Below, piece after piece: positions 8,090 through 17,126 of a stretch of 64,000 bases of DNA (positions are counted from its first letter, which is position 1; every line of letters begins with the position of its first letter). This DNA is from Beijerinckiaceae bacterium. Lineage in GTDB: Bacteria; Pseudomonadota; Alphaproteobacteria; Rhizobiales; Beijerinckiaceae. The stretch covers positions 1 through 64,000 of the forward strand of contig CANGJJ010000003.1 of the NCBI GenBank assembly GCA_947454485.1, in the 5' to 3' direction. A program made the position numbers and the translations under genes. Under the pieces are notes generated by a model that saw only the letters and a program-made list of their open reading frames with translations, did not search any database and had not been told where the DNA came from.

Positions 8090-8114
8090 CGCACAAATCA
8101 AAACCAAAGAGATC

Positions 8115-8912
8115 TTACTTCGCAGCATCCACGGCGCGCTTGGCCATAACCGTGATGAGATGCGCACGATAGGCAGCATCCGCATGAATGTCAGAGTTGA
8201 GGCCAGAAGCAGCAACGCTTTTGCCATCAAGAGCGCTTGAGGCGAAATTCGCCGACAGCGCCTTTTCAAAGTCCGCAACGCGGAAGACGCCGCTGCTGCC
8301 AGCGCCCGTCACAGAAACGCGCACACCATCGGCGAATTTCGCCACGAATGTGCCGACAATCGCATAGCGCGAGGCAGGGTTGCGGAACTTCTGATAATTG
8401 GCCTTCTGCGGAACGGGGAAGCTGATCGCGGTGATCAATTCGCCTTCGCCCAGCGCTGTTTCAAACAGGCCCACAAAAAAGTCATCCGCCTTGATGGCAC
8501 GCTGGTTCGTGTGGATCGTTGCATTGAGCGCGAGGCAGGCAGAAGGATAATCCGCCGCCGGATCATTATTGGCGACCGAGCCACCAATCGTGCCCTTGTT
8601 GCGCACAGCAGGATCACCGATCATGCCGGCAAGTTCTGCGAGCGCGGGAATGGCCTTCTTCACTTCGGCCGAATTGGCGACAGTAACATGACGCGTCAGC
8701 GCCTTGATCGTCACCACATTGTCCTTCACCTCGATGCCGCGCAGATCATCCAGACGCGACAGATCGATAATGTCGGAAGGGGCAGCCAGACGCTGCTTCA
8801 TGGTGGGCAGCAAGGTCATGCCGCCAGCGATGACCTTGCCATCGCTGTGAGCGCCCGCCAGCTTGGCTGCATCAGCCAGCGATGTGGGGCGGTGATAGGT
8901 AAAGGCGTACAT
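8115..8912 (-). CDS. coxM: CO dehydrogenase-like medium (FAD) subunit
   Basis: 265 residues, the FAD-binding subunit of an aerobic CO dehydrogenase/xanthine dehydrogenase-type molybdenum hydroxylase, which passes electrons from the iron-sulfur subunit to an acceptor. The family motifs are AGGMTLLPTMKQRL (about 33-46) and TIGGSVANNDPAADYPS (about 110-126), which hold the FAD. The C-terminal CO_deh_flav_C domain follows. The start at 8912 has GGAG upstream and gives the usual MYAFTYHRP N-terminus. It is the last gene of coxG-coxS-coxM. The catalytic large subunit gene is missing beside it. Confidence 0.92.
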   Translation of the reverse strand: MYAFTYHRPTSLADAAKLAGAHSDGKVIAGGMTLLPTMKQRLAAPSDIIDLSRLDDLRGIEVKDNVVTIKALTRHVTVANSAEVKKAIPALAELAGMIGDPAVRNKGTIGGSVANNDPAADYPSACLALNATIHTNQRAIKADDFFVGLFETALGEGELITAISFPVPQKANYQKFRNPASRYAIVGTFVAKFADGVRVSVTGAGSSGVFRVADFEKALSANFASSALDGKSVAASGLNSDIHADAAYRAHLITVMAKRAVDAAK

Positions 8913-8965
8913 GCTCGTCTCCGTATGTCCGGCTATAGCCGGTCGAAATCCATTGGCGGCAGGGC

Positions 8966-9445
8966 TTACTTGCCTTGCGCAGCCATAGCCTTCGCGCCAG
9001 CCGCAACGGCTTTGACGATATTGTGATAGCCGGTGCAGCGGCACAGATTGCCTTCCAGCTCTTCACGGATCGTGTGCTCGTCGAGATCATGACCCTTGCG
9101 GCGCACCATCTCCACCGAGGTCATGATCATGCCAGGCGTGCAGAAGCCGCATTGCAGGCCGTGATTCTCGCGGAAGGCGGCCTGCATCGGATGCAGCTCA
9201 TCGCCCTTGGCGAGACCTTCAATCGTCACAACGCTCGCGCCCTCGCAGGTGAGAGCCAAAGTGGTGCAGGACTTCACCGCATCGCCATTCACATGCACGA
9301 CGCAGCAACCGCACTGGCTGGTGTCGCAGCCAACATGGGTGCCGGTGAGCTGCAGGGTCTCACGCAGAAACTGGACGAGCAGCGTGCGCGGGTCGATGTC
9401 GGCAGAGACGGATTTGCCGTTCACGGTCATCGAAACGGTGGGCAT
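8966..9445 (-). CDS. coxS: CO dehydrogenase-like small [2Fe-2S] subunit
   Basis: 159 residues, normal length for the iron-sulfur subunit of molybdenum hydroxylases. The N-terminal ferredoxin-like domain has the plant-type cluster ligands ([10 protein letters not shown], then SC). The C-terminal helical domain has the second cluster in CGFCTPGMI and CRCTGYHNI. The start at 9445 (MPTVSM) is chosen over a TTG 15 bases upstream because GGAGAA sits correctly in front. It lies between coxG (128 bp upstream) and coxM (53 bp downstream). Confidence 0.94.
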   Translation of the reverse strand: MPTVSMTVNGKSVSADIDPRTLLVQFLRETLQLTGTHVGCDTSQCGCCVVHVNGDAVKSCTTLALTCEGASVVTIEGLAKGDELHPMQAAFRENHGLQCGFCTPGMIMTSVEMVRRKGHDLDEHTIREELEGNLCRCTGYHNIVKAVAAGAKAMAAQGK

Positions 9446-9574
9446 AGAATTTTTCTCCAAAAACAGTTGGCCGGAGACTGATCTGCCAGCGCCTCGGCGT
9501 CAAGCAAGGTCAAGCCTGAGCTTGGCGCTGAAGAGCGTGGAGGAGCGCCACCCGTTGGGGCGCTCCAGCACCAA

Positions 9575-10030
9575 TCAGACGGCCTTTCCGACGACTTCGG
9601 CGAAAGTCGCGAAGAACTGGTCGGCGTTCTTCTTGGCCACGCCGTCGATGAGGCGGGCGCCGAGCTGGGCGATCTTGCCGCCCACATTGGCCTCCACATC
9701 ATAAGACAGGAGGGTGCCGCCGCCTTCAGCATCGGTCAGATTGACCTGCGCGCCGCCCTTGGCGAAGCCCGCGATACCGCCTTCGCCCTGGCCCTGAATG
9801 CGATAGCCATTGGGCGGATCGAGATCGGTCAGCTCCACAGTGCCTTTGAAAGTCGCCGAAACGGGGCCCACCTTGAGCTTCACAACGGCAGTAAAACCGC
9901 CATTTTCCGTCACATCCAGCGACTGGCAGCCCGGAATGCAGGCCTTCAGCACTTCGGGGTCATTCAGCTTTTCCCACACGATCTGCCGGGGCGCGGGGAG
10001 TGCAACCTCCCCCTTCATGGTCATTGCCAT
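9575..10030 (-). CDS. coxG: CoxG-like SRPBCC protein
   Basis: 151 residues of the CoxG (SRPBCC/START-like) family, often encoded with aerobic CO dehydrogenases and thought to aid membrane attachment of the enzyme. Typical tracts are MKGEVALPAPRQIVWEKLND, CIPGCQSL, FKGTVELTDLDPPNGYRI and ANVGGKIAQLGARLID. GAGGA precedes the start at 10030. It is the first gene of the minus-strand operon and is divergent from livH. Members often carry a C-terminal hydrophobic tail; this one ends without it. Confidence 0.88.
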   Translation of the reverse strand: MAMTMKGEVALPAPRQIVWEKLNDPEVLKACIPGCQSLDVTENGGFTAVVKLKVGPVSATFKGTVELTDLDPPNGYRIQGQGEGGIAGFAKGGAQVNLTDAEGGGTLLSYDVEANVGGKIAQLGARLIDGVAKKNADQFFATFAEVVGKAV

Positions 10031-10259
10031 CTTTGTGGTCCTCGTTTCCGTCCTGATTCACGGGCGCTTGCGCGTCCCTCGCCCCCTTGATGCCCCCGCG
10101 CGCCGTTGCGCGCAAGTCGAACCAAGGCTATGCGCTGAAAAGGCGCGGGTCACCCCCCGGGCCGCGTGCCGATAAAATATGGGGAATGGGCCAGTTGGCG
10201 CTGCCCGGCCGGGGCTGTCGGCCCTAGTGTGGGGCAGGGCGCAGCCCCTCAGGAGACCT
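10031..10259. promoter_or_regulatory. Divergent promoter region coxG / livH
   Basis: 229 bp between two divergent operons. It includes the perfect 10-bp palindrome TTGCGCGCAA at 10106-10115. No convincing -35/-10 pair was assigned. Confidence 0.4.
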
Positions 10260-11174
10260 ATGGAAAACTTCCTCCAGCAGCTCATCAATGCCCTGACCCT
10301 GGGCTCCATCTATGGGCTCATCGCCATCGGCTATACGATGGTCTTTGGCATTATCGGCATGGTCAATTTTGCCCATGGCGATGTGTTCATGCTGGCGGCT
10401 TTCATCGCTCTTTTGATTTTTCTCGCGCTCACGCAATTGCTGGGCCTTGCCTCGCTGCCCATCGCTTTTCTCATCGTGCTTGTCGTTGCCATGGTGCTCA
10501 CAGCTTTATGGAGCTGGGCGATTGAGCGCGTCGCCTATCGACCCTTGCGCGGATCCTTCCGTCTCGCGCCGCTGATTTCTGCCATCGGCATGTCGATCTT
10601 TTTGTCGAATTTCGTGCAGGTGGTGCAGGGGCCGCGCAACAAGCCTGTGCCCCCGATGTTCACCGATTTCGTGCGCCTGACGGATGGGCCGTTGAGTGTC
10701 GCTTTATCCTACAAGCAAATGCTCATCATGGCGGTGACAGCAGTCCTTCTGGTTGGTCTGTGGTTCGTCGTGCAAAAGACAGCGCTTGGCCGTGCCCAGC
10801 GCGCTTGCGAACAAGACCGACGCATGGCCGCTTTGCTCGGCATTGATGTCAATCGCACCATCTCGCTCACCTTCGTCATTGGTGCCGCGCTCGCCGCCGT
10901 CGCTGGCGTGCTCTATATGATGTATTATGGCGTGGTGAATTTTGCAGATGGCTTTGTCCCCGGCGTCAAAGCCTTCACCGCCGCGGTTCTGGGCGGTATT
11001 GGCTCGATCCCCGGTGCTGTGATCGGCGGTTTGCTGATTGGTCTCATCGAGACATTCTGGTCCGCCTATTTCTCCTCCGACTATAAAGATGTCGCGGCCT
11101 TTTCCATTCTCGCCGTGGTGCTGATCTTCATGCCCTCGGGCCTGCTTGGTCGACCTGATGTGGAGAAAGTGTGA
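10260..11174 (+). CDS. livH: Branched-chain amino acid ABC transporter permease LivH
   Basis: 304 residues, an inner-membrane permease of the LivH family with about eight hydrophobic segments. Family landmarks are ALTLGSIYGLIAIGYTMVFG near the N-terminus, GMVNFAHGDVFMLAAF, RACEQDRRMAALLGIDV (the cytoplasmic loop that contacts the ATPase) and AVLGGIGSIPGAVIGGLLIG. AGGAGA lies just ahead of the ATG at 10260. It is the first gene of livHMGF-DUF6867-livK; its stop overlaps the next start (TGATG). Confidence 0.94.
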   Translation: MENFLQQLINALTLGSIYGLIAIGYTMVFGIIGMVNFAHGDVFMLAAFIALLIFLALTQLLGLASLPIAFLIVLVVAMVLTALWSWAIERVAYRPLRGSFRLAPLISAIGMSIFLSNFVQVVQGPRNKPVPPMFTDFVRLTDGPLSVALSYKQMLIMAVTAVLLVGLWFVVQKTALGRAQRACEQDRRMAALLGIDVNRTISLTFVIGAALAAVAGVLYMMYYGVVNFADGFVPGVKAFTAAVLGGIGSIPGAVIGGLLIGLIETFWSAYFSSDYKDVAAFSILAVVLIFMPSGLLGRPDVEKV

Positions 11175-12511
11175 TGCCTTTGTCGCTCGCACATGCTCTC
11201 AAACAAGCCGCTATCGCAGGCTTGCTGGCGCTCGGCCTTGCCTTTCCGATTTTGGCGCTGCGCAGCGATCAGGACATGAACAACCGCCTCATCGTCGAGA
11301 CGCGCTGGTCTTGGGCCATTGGAGCTGCGCTTGCGATCTTTGCGCTGCGCCTCATCGGGCTCTATCTGCAACACTGGCGCGCCAATCGCCCGCAATCTGT
11401 GCGCAGCAATGAGGCACGCAAAGATTACGGCACGCCGCTGGCTTGGGCCGGGCTCATCATTCTCTTTGCCTTTCCCTTCGTGATTTTGAGTTTGCTTGGC
11501 CCGCAAGGCGCACTCAAATGGATCAATAATTACGGCATCCAGATCTTGATCTATGTGATGCTGGGGTGGGGCCTTAATATTGTGGTTGGCCTCGCAGGGC
11601 TTCTCGATCTGGGCTATGTCGCCTTCTATGCGGTGGGTGCTTATAGCTATGCACTGCTCTCGACCACTTATGGCCTGTCTTTTTGGATTTGCTTGCCGCT
11701 CGCAGGATTGCTCGCAGCCTTTTGGGGCATCTTGCTCGGCTTTCCGGTGCTGCGTTTGCGCGGCGATTATCTTGCCATTGTCACTCTGGCCTTTGGCGAA
11801 ATCATCCGCGTTGTGCTGATCAACTGGATTGAGTTTTCCAATGGCAGCGCGGGCATCTCATCCATTCCGCGTGTGACCTTTTTTGGTCTGCCCTTCACAG
11901 CGGGCGAGGGCGGATTTGCAGCGCTCTTCGGGCTTGAGTTCTCGCCCATTCACCGTGTCATGTTTCTTTATTTTCTCATTCTGTGCCTCGCGCTCATCAC
12001 CAATGTCGTGACTTTGCGTATGCGTAATCTCCCCATTGGCAGAGCTTGGGAGGCTTTGCGCGAAGATGAGATTGCCTGCCGTTCTTTGGGCATCAATACG
12101 GTCAATACCAAACTCACCGCTTTTGCTTTGGGCGCGATGTTTGGTGGCTTTGCAGGCTCCTTCTTCGCCGTGCGCCAGAATTTCGTCAGTCCCGAGAGTT
12201 TCACTTTCATCGAAAGTGCAACCATCCTCGCCATCGTGGTTCTGGGCGGCATGGGTTCGCAGATTGGTGTGGCGATTGCCGCTGTCTTGATGATTGGCGG
12301 CACCGAAGTGCTGCGTGAATTGGATGTGCTGAAAGCAATCTTCGGCGAGGGCTTCGACCCCGCACAATATCGCATGCTGGTCTTCGGCCTTGGCATGGTG
12401 GTCATGATGATCTGGAAGCCGCGCGGATTGATCTCAACGCGCACGCCAACCATCTTTCACATGAAGCGCCGCGCTGTCTCCAGCGATCTCGTCAAGGAGG
12501 GCCATGCATGA
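11174..12511 (+). CDS. livM: Branched-chain amino acid ABC transporter permease LivM
   Basis: 445 residues, the second permease. The first ~110 residues carry two hydrophobic segments (a LivM N-terminal extension, DUF3382-like), then the permease core begins near GIQILIYVMLGWGLNIVVGL. The core has GLLDLGYVAFYAVGAYSYAL and the ATPase-contacting loop WEALREDEIACRSLGIN. The ATG at 11174 overlaps the livH stop and has GGAGA upstream; a GTG three bases earlier is possible. The 3' end overlaps livG by four bases, implying coupled translation. Confidence 0.94.
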   Translation: MPLSLAHALKQAAIAGLLALGLAFPILALRSDQDMNNRLIVETRWSWAIGAALAIFALRLIGLYLQHWRANRPQSVRSNEARKDYGTPLAWAGLIILFAFPFVILSLLGPQGALKWINNYGIQILIYVMLGWGLNIVVGLAGLLDLGYVAFYAVGAYSYALLSTTYGLSFWICLPLAGLLAAFWGILLGFPVLRLRGDYLAIVTLAFGEIIRVVLINWIEFSNGSAGISSIPRVTFFGLPFTAGEGGFAALFGLEFSPIHRVMFLYFLILCLALITNVVTLRMRNLPIGRAWEALREDEIACRSLGINTVNTKLTAFALGAMFGGFAGSFFAVRQNFVSPESFTFIESATILAIVVLGGMGSQIGVAIAAVLMIGGTEVLRELDVLKAIFGEGFDPAQYRMLVFGLGMVVMMIWKPRGLISTRTPTIFHMKRRAVSSDLVKEGHA

Positions 12512-13428
12512 GACGCTGGCTCGAAGATCCTTTGCTGAATGTGGAACATCTCTCCATGGTCTTTGGCGGTCTCAGCGCTGTCAGTGATCTGAGTTTCAGC
12601 GTGGGGCGCGGCGATATCACAGCCCTTATCGGCCCCAATGGCGCGGGCAAGACAACCGTGTTCAATTGCATCACGGGTTTTTACAAGCCAACGCGCGGGC
12701 GTCTTGCTTTGGCGCGCGCGGGCGCGATTGAGGATGACGCGCTCGATAGGCTCACCCTCTCGGGCCAGCGTTTTGCGGGCGATCTTTATTTGCTGGAGCG
12801 CATGGCTGATCATGAGATCACGCGCCGCGCTCATGTCGCGCGCACCTTCCAGAATATCCGCCTCTTTGCGGGCATGACCGTGCTCGAAAATCTGATCGTG
12901 GCGCAGCACAATGAACTGATGCGCGCGTCGAAACTGACTTTCGGCGGCCTCATCGGCCTGCCGTCTTATCGCGCGGCTGAAACGCATGCTGTGCAGCGCG
13001 CGCTTGATTGGCTGAAGCGCATCCATCTCATCCACCGCGCCGATGATGCGGCCGGTGATTTGCCTTATGGCGATCAGCGCCGCCTTGAGATCGCGCGCGC
13101 CATGCTCACCGATCCTGTTTTGCTCTGTCTTGATGAGCCTGCTGCTGGCCTTAATCCACGCGAATCTGCCGAGCTAACGGCTTTGCTGCGGTCTATTCGC
13201 GATGAGGACAGAACCTCTATTCTCCTCATCGAACATGACATGTCGGTGGTGATGCAGATTTCTGACCATGTCATCGTGCTCGACTATGGGCGCAAGATTG
13301 CCGATGGCACACCCCAAGATGTGCGCGATGATCCGCGCGTCATTGCCGCCTATCTTGGCGTTGAAGATGAAGAGGATGTGGCTGCTGCTGAGAGCGAAGT
13401 GGCGCGCATGGCGGGGGAGGCCCCATGA
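12508..13428 (+). CDS. livG: Branched-chain amino acid ABC transporter ATPase LivG
   Basis: 306 residues, a cytoplasmic ATPase. Visible motifs are Walker A GPNGAGKTT (about 42-50), Q-loop RTFQNIRLF, signature LPYGDQRRLEIARA (a LivG-type variant of LSGGQ), Walker B LLCLDEPAAGLNP and switch His in LIEHDMSVVM. The LivG-specific tail (GTPQDVRDDPRVIAAYLG) is followed by an extra acidic/alanine-rich end of about 30 residues. It overlaps livM and livF by ATGA at both ends. Confidence 0.94.
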   Translation: MRRWLEDPLLNVEHLSMVFGGLSAVSDLSFSVGRGDITALIGPNGAGKTTVFNCITGFYKPTRGRLALARAGAIEDDALDRLTLSGQRFAGDLYLLERMADHEITRRAHVARTFQNIRLFAGMTVLENLIVAQHNELMRASKLTFGGLIGLPSYRAAETHAVQRALDWLKRIHLIHRADDAAGDLPYGDQRRLEIARAMLTDPVLLCLDEPAAGLNPRESAELTALLRSIRDEDRTSILLIEHDMSVVMQISDHVIVLDYGRKIADGTPQDVRDDPRVIAAYLGVEDEEDVAAAESEVARMAGEAP

Positions 13429-14168
13429 GCGCGCTTTTGTCCCTTCGCGGTATTGAGACCTATTACGGCCCCATCATTGCCTTGCGCGGCGTTGATCTTG
13501 AGGTCAATGAGGGCGAGATCGTTGCACTCATTGGTGCCAATGGCGCGGGCAAATCGACCCTCATGATGACGATCTGCGGCGATCCGCAGGCGCGCAAGGG
13601 AGAGGTGATCTTTGCAGGACAAAATATCACGCGCTGGCCCATGCATGAGATTGCGCGCGCAGGTATTGCGCAAAGCCCCGAGGGTCGCCGCATCTTCCCG
13701 CGCATGAGCGTGATGGAGAATCTGCAAATGGGCGCGGCGCTCGCAAGTCCTGTGCATTTTGCCGATGATCTTGAGCGCATCTTCACCATCTTCCCGCGCC
13801 TGAAAGAACGTGCCGAGCAACGCGGCGGCACTTTGTCGGGCGGTGAACAGCAAATGCTCGCCATTGCGCGCGCTTTGATGAGCCGCCCGCGCTTGCTCTT
13901 ATTGGATGAGCCTTCGTTGGGCCTTGCGCCTCTCGTCGTCAAATTGATCTTCGAGACGATCCGCGAGCTGAATGCGCGCGATGGTTTGACGGTGTTGCTG
14001 GTTGAGCAAAATGCTTTCCATGCCCTCAAGCTCGCGCATCGTGCTCATGTGCTCGTCAATGGCCGTGTGACTTTGTCAGGAACGGGCAGGGAGCTGCTCG
14101 CAAGCCCGCAAGTACGCGCGGCCTATCTCGAAGGTGGCCATGCTGCGGAGGTTCCGCATGAATTTTGA
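13425..14168 (+). CDS. livF: Branched-chain amino acid ABC transporter ATPase LivF
   Basis: 247 residues, the second ATPase. Motifs: Walker A GANGAGKST, LivF-typical QSPEGRRIFPRMSVMENL, signature LSGGEQQMLAIARA, Walker B LLLLDEPSLGLAP and switch region LLVEQNA. It pairs with LivG beneath the LivHM membrane core. It overlaps livG by ATGA; its 3' end overlaps the next gene by 11 bases. Confidence 0.95.
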   Translation: MSALLSLRGIETYYGPIIALRGVDLEVNEGEIVALIGANGAGKSTLMMTICGDPQARKGEVIFAGQNITRWPMHEIARAGIAQSPEGRRIFPRMSVMENLQMGAALASPVHFADDLERIFTIFPRLKERAEQRGGTLSGGEQQMLAIARALMSRPRLLLLDEPSLGLAPLVVKLIFETIRELNARDGLTVLLVEQNAFHALKLAHRAHVLVNGRVTLSGTGRELLASPQVRAAYLEGGHAAEVPHEF

Positions 14169-14532
14169 TCTGGCATCTGCCTTTCAAATGGATGTGATCG
14201 ACTGGCTGGCGATTACATTTTTGCTCGGCGGGCCTGCGGCTTTTGCAACAGGGCGAGCGGTGGCGCAGGGCTGGCGCGCGCGCGTCACGCTGGTCGGTTA
14301 CATGCTGGCATTGGGCGCGGTCGTAGGCTTTTTGTGCTGGGCCTTGTTCGAAGTGCCCGTCATTCCGGCACATCGGCTCTTGGAGGCTTTGAGTGAAGGC
14401 GATGCGGGCGCTCTGGCGCTTGGCCTCACCGCCTATGGGCTGACCGTGCTGGTCTTGGGGGTGATCGCCAGTATCGGCTTTGCCCATGCGCGCGGGGCGC
14501 AGATGGCGCGGCAATATCCTTTTCTCAGCTAG
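14158..14532 (+). CDS. Small membrane protein of the liv operon (DUF6867-like)
   Basis: 124 residues with three or four hydrophobic segments (WLAITFLLGGPAAFATG, VTLVGYMLALGAVVGFLCW, LTAYGLTVLVLGVIASIGFA). It resembles small uncharacterised membrane proteins (DUF6867-like) encoded beside liv transporters in Rhizobiales. The start at 14158 has GGAGG at 14147-14151 and overlaps the end of livF, so it is translationally coupled. It may be an accessory of the transporter; no function is known to me. Confidence 0.8.
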   Translation: MNFDLASAFQMDVIDWLAITFLLGGPAAFATGRAVAQGWRARVTLVGYMLALGAVVGFLCWALFEVPVIPAHRLLEALSEGDAGALALGLTAYGLTVLVLGVIASIGFAHARGAQMARQYPFLS

Positions 14533-14598
14533 GCCTTCACGCGAGGCTCATTTCAGGCCATGATTCACCTCCCCTGTTCGTCCCCGAGGGAGTGGATG

Positions 14599-15711
14599 AT
14601 GAAGAAGAGTCTTATTGCCGGTTTGGCCTGCGCGATCGGCCTTGGCCTGTCAGTGGCGCAAGCGCAGGTAAAGCTCGGCATGGCGGGCCCCATCACCGGC
14701 CCCAGCGCCTCCACCGGCGCGCAGATGAAGAATGGCGTGCAGCAGGCGGTGGATGACATCAATGCAGCGGGCGGCATTCTGGGCCAGAAGATTGTGCTCA
14801 GCGTGGGCGATGACGTGTCGGACCCCAAACAAGGTGTGTCGGTTGCCAATAAATTTGTCGGCGATGGTGTGAAATTCGTCGTTGGCAATTTCAATTCGAG
14901 CGTCTCGATTCCCTCATCTGATGTCTATGCCGAATATGGTGTGCTGCAGATCACGCCCGCTTCCACCAATCCGCGCTTCACGACCCGCAAATTGTGGAAT
15001 GTGTTTCGCACATGCGGACAAGACGAGCAGCAGGGCCTCGTCGCGGGCGACTATATTTTGAAGAATTTCGCGGGCAAGAAAGTCGCGATCATTCATGACA
15101 AGAGCACCTATGGTGTGGGCCTTGCCAGTGAGACGCGCAAAGCCCTCAACAAGGGTGGCTTGCGCGAAGTGCTCTATGACGGCGTGAATGTGGGCGAGAA
15201 AGATTATTCGGCCATTGTCTCGCGCATCAAACAATCGGGCGCTGATCTGTTGTTCTTCGGCGGTCTCTATACGGAGGCGGGCCTTATTCTGCGTCAGATG
15301 CGCGACCAAGGCGTGCAGACCGTGATCATGGGCGGCGATGGTATTGCCGCCAATGAGTTTGGCGCTATTGGTGGCCCGGCTGTTGAAGGCTCGCTGATGA
15401 CCTTCGGCCCCGACCCGATGCGCAAGCCCGAAGCGGCCGCTGTCGTGAAGGCTTTCGAGGCCAAGAAGATCAATCCTGAGAGCTATACGCTCTACAGCTA
15501 TGCCGCCGTGCAGGTCATTAAACAGGCCGCTGAGAAGGCGGGCTCACTCGACCCCAAAAAGGTGGCCGAGGCCATGCATTCGGGCATGGTCTTCAACACG
15601 GTCATCGGCAGCTTTGCTTATGATGAAAAGGGCGACCGCAAGGATTCGGACTATGTGGTCTATGTCTGGAAGAAGGCCGCTGACGGCAAGCTGATCTACG
15701 AGCAGCTGTAA
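14599..15711 (+). CDS. livK: Branched-chain amino acid binding protein LivK
   Basis: 370 residues, the periplasmic substrate-binding protein of the Liv system (Peripla_BP_6). The signal peptide is about residues 1-22 (SVAQAQ/VKLG). Family tracts are MAGPITGPSASTGAQMKNG, DDVSDPKQGVSVANKFVG, NFNSSVSIPSSDVYAEYG and IIHDKSTYGVGLA. GGGAG precedes two adjacent ATGs (14596, 14599); the second has better spacing. A terminator at 15744-15773 closes the operon. Exact ligand preference among Leu/Ile/Val or other amides is not determinable. Confidence 0.93.
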   Translation: MKKSLIAGLACAIGLGLSVAQAQVKLGMAGPITGPSASTGAQMKNGVQQAVDDINAAGGILGQKIVLSVGDDVSDPKQGVSVANKFVGDGVKFVVGNFNSSVSIPSSDVYAEYGVLQITPASTNPRFTTRKLWNVFRTCGQDEQQGLVAGDYILKNFAGKKVAIIHDKSTYGVGLASETRKALNKGGLREVLYDGVNVGEKDYSAIVSRIKQSGADLLFFGGLYTEAGLILRQMRDQGVQTVIMGGDGIAANEFGAIGGPAVEGSLMTFGPDPMRKPEAAAVVKAFEAKKINPESYTLYSYAAVQVIKQAAEKAGSLDPKKVAEAMHSGMVFNTVIGSFAYDEKGDRKDSDYVVYVWKKAADGKLIYEQL

Positions 15712-15743
15712 GCGGGGCTTTTCAGCCTTCCTGCACAGCTTAT

Positions 15744-15773
15744 GGGGCGGCGGTCCTTGGACCCCGCCCCTTT
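15744..15773 (+). terminator. Rho-independent terminator of the liv operon
   Basis: GGGGCGG-C-GGTCC pairs with GGACC-CCGCCCC around TT with one bulged C, then TTT. It lies 32 bp after livK. Confidence 0.78.
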
Positions 15774-15818
15774 GCATGCTAAGCCGCTGGCGCCTGTCCT
15801 GTAGACGCGAGCGAGCCC

Positions 15819-17126
15819 ATGATCCCCCGCTATTCCCGCCCCGAAATGGTTGCCATTTGGGACCCCCAGACCCGCTTCCGCATTTGGTTTGAGATCGAGG
15901 CCCATGCCTGCGATGCGCTGGCGGAACTCGGCGTCATCCCCAAAGAGAGCGCCAAGGCGATTTGGGACAAGGCGGGCCATGTCACTTTCGACGTGGATCG
16001 CATTGATGAGATCGAGCGCGTGACGAAACATGACGTCATCGCCTTCCTCACTCATCTGGCAGAATTCATCGGTCCTGACTCGCGCTTCGTCCATCAGGGC
16101 ATGACCTCTTCTGATGTGCTCGACACATGCCTTGCCGTGCAGCTTAAGCGCGCGGCTGATCTCTTGATCGCCGATGTCGATCAATTGCTCGCCGCCATCA
16201 AGCGCCGTGCCTTCGAACACAAAATGACGCCGAGCATGGGTCGCTCGCATGGCATTCATGCCGAGCCCGTGACTTTCGGTTTGAAGATGGCGCAGGCCTA
16301 TGCCGAATTCACCCGCGCGCGTGAGCGTCTGGTTCAGGCCCGTAAAGAAGTTGCCACTTGCGCGATCTCGGGCGCGGTCGGCACTTTCGCCAATATTGAT
16401 CCGCGCGTGGAAGAACATGTCGCCAAGGCGCTCGGCCTTGAGGTTGAGCCTGTGTCAACGCAGGTCATTCCCCGCGACCGTCACGCCGCCTTCTTTGCAA
16501 CGCTGGGCGTTGTCGCGTCGTCGATTGAGCGCCTCGCGATTGAAGTGCGCCATCTGCAGCGCACCGAAGTTCTCGAAGCTGAAGAGTTCTTCTCCGAAGG
16601 CCAGAAGGGCTCTTCGGCCATGCCGCATAAGCGCAATCCTGTACTGACCGAAAATCTCACCGGTCTTGCGCGCCTTGTGCGCGGTATGGCGATCCCCGCC
16701 ATGGAGAATGTGGCGCTGTGGCATGAGCGCGATATTTCTCATTCCAGCGTTGAGCGCATGATCGGCCCTGACGCGACGGTGACGCTCGATTTTGCTTTGG
16801 CCCGCATGACCAATGTCATCGATAAGCTGATCGTCTATCCTGAAAATATGCAGAAGAATCTCGACAAGCTCGGTGGCCTCATCCATTCGCAGCGCGTTCT
16901 TCTGGCGCTCACGCAAAAGGGTGTCAGCCGCGAAGATTCTTATTCCTATGTGCAGCGCAATGCGATGCCGGTCTGGCGCGGCGAGGGCGACTTCCTCACG
17001 CTGTTGAAGGCCGACAAGGATGTGAAGGCGCGCCTGTCAGATGCCGAGCTCGAAGATCTCTTCGACCTTGGCTATCACCTCAAACATGTCGACACGATCT
17101 TCAAGCGCGTGTTTGGCGCGAACTGA
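15819..17126 (+). CDS. purB: Adenylosuccinate lyase
   Basis: 435 residues, full length. It splits adenylosuccinate to AMP and SAICAR to AICAR in purine synthesis. The fumarase/aspartase signature SSAMPHKRNPV is present near residue 265, as are TSSDVLDT (about 94) and GRSHGIHAEPVTFGLK with the catalytic His. The start MIPRYSRPEMVAIW is the standard N-terminus of the bacterial/alphaproteobacterial form. It lies about 100 bp after the liv operon and converges end to end with the molybdenum maturation operon. Confidence 0.96.
   Translation: MIPRYSRPEMVAIWDPQTRFRIWFEIEAHACDALAELGVIPKESAKAIWDKAGHVTFDVDRIDEIERVTKHDVIAFLTHLAEFIGPDSRFVHQGMTSSDVLDTCLAVQLKRAADLLIADVDQLLAAIKRRAFEHKMTPSMGRSHGIHAEPVTFGLKMAQAYAEFTRARERLVQARKEVATCAISGAVGTFANIDPRVEEHVAKALGLEVEPVSTQVIPRDRHAAFFATLGVVASSIERLAIEVRHLQRTEVLEAEEFFSEGQKGSSAMPHKRNPVLTENLTGLARLVRGMAIPAMENVALWHERDISHSSVERMIGPDATVTLDFALARMTNVIDKLIVYPENMQKNLDKLGGLIHSQRVLLALTQKGVSREDSYSYVQRNAMPVWRGEGDFLTLLKADKDVKARLSDAELEDLFDLGYHLKHVDTIFKRVFGAN

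Larger units (their letters stand above)
7539..8114. other. 576-bp convergent gap filled with terminators and repeats
   Basis: It lies between convergent xseB and coxM. It holds, in order, a truncated family A copy, the xseB terminator, a family B core, a family A inverted pair, a family B inverted pair and the minus-strand coxM terminator. Open frames inside it consist of repeat sequence and are not credible genes. Confidence 0.8.

Noticed and set aside
8115-10030. A hidden, frameshifted coxL between coxS and coxM
   Set aside because: Only 53 bp separate the two genes, so no large-subunit remnant can be there.
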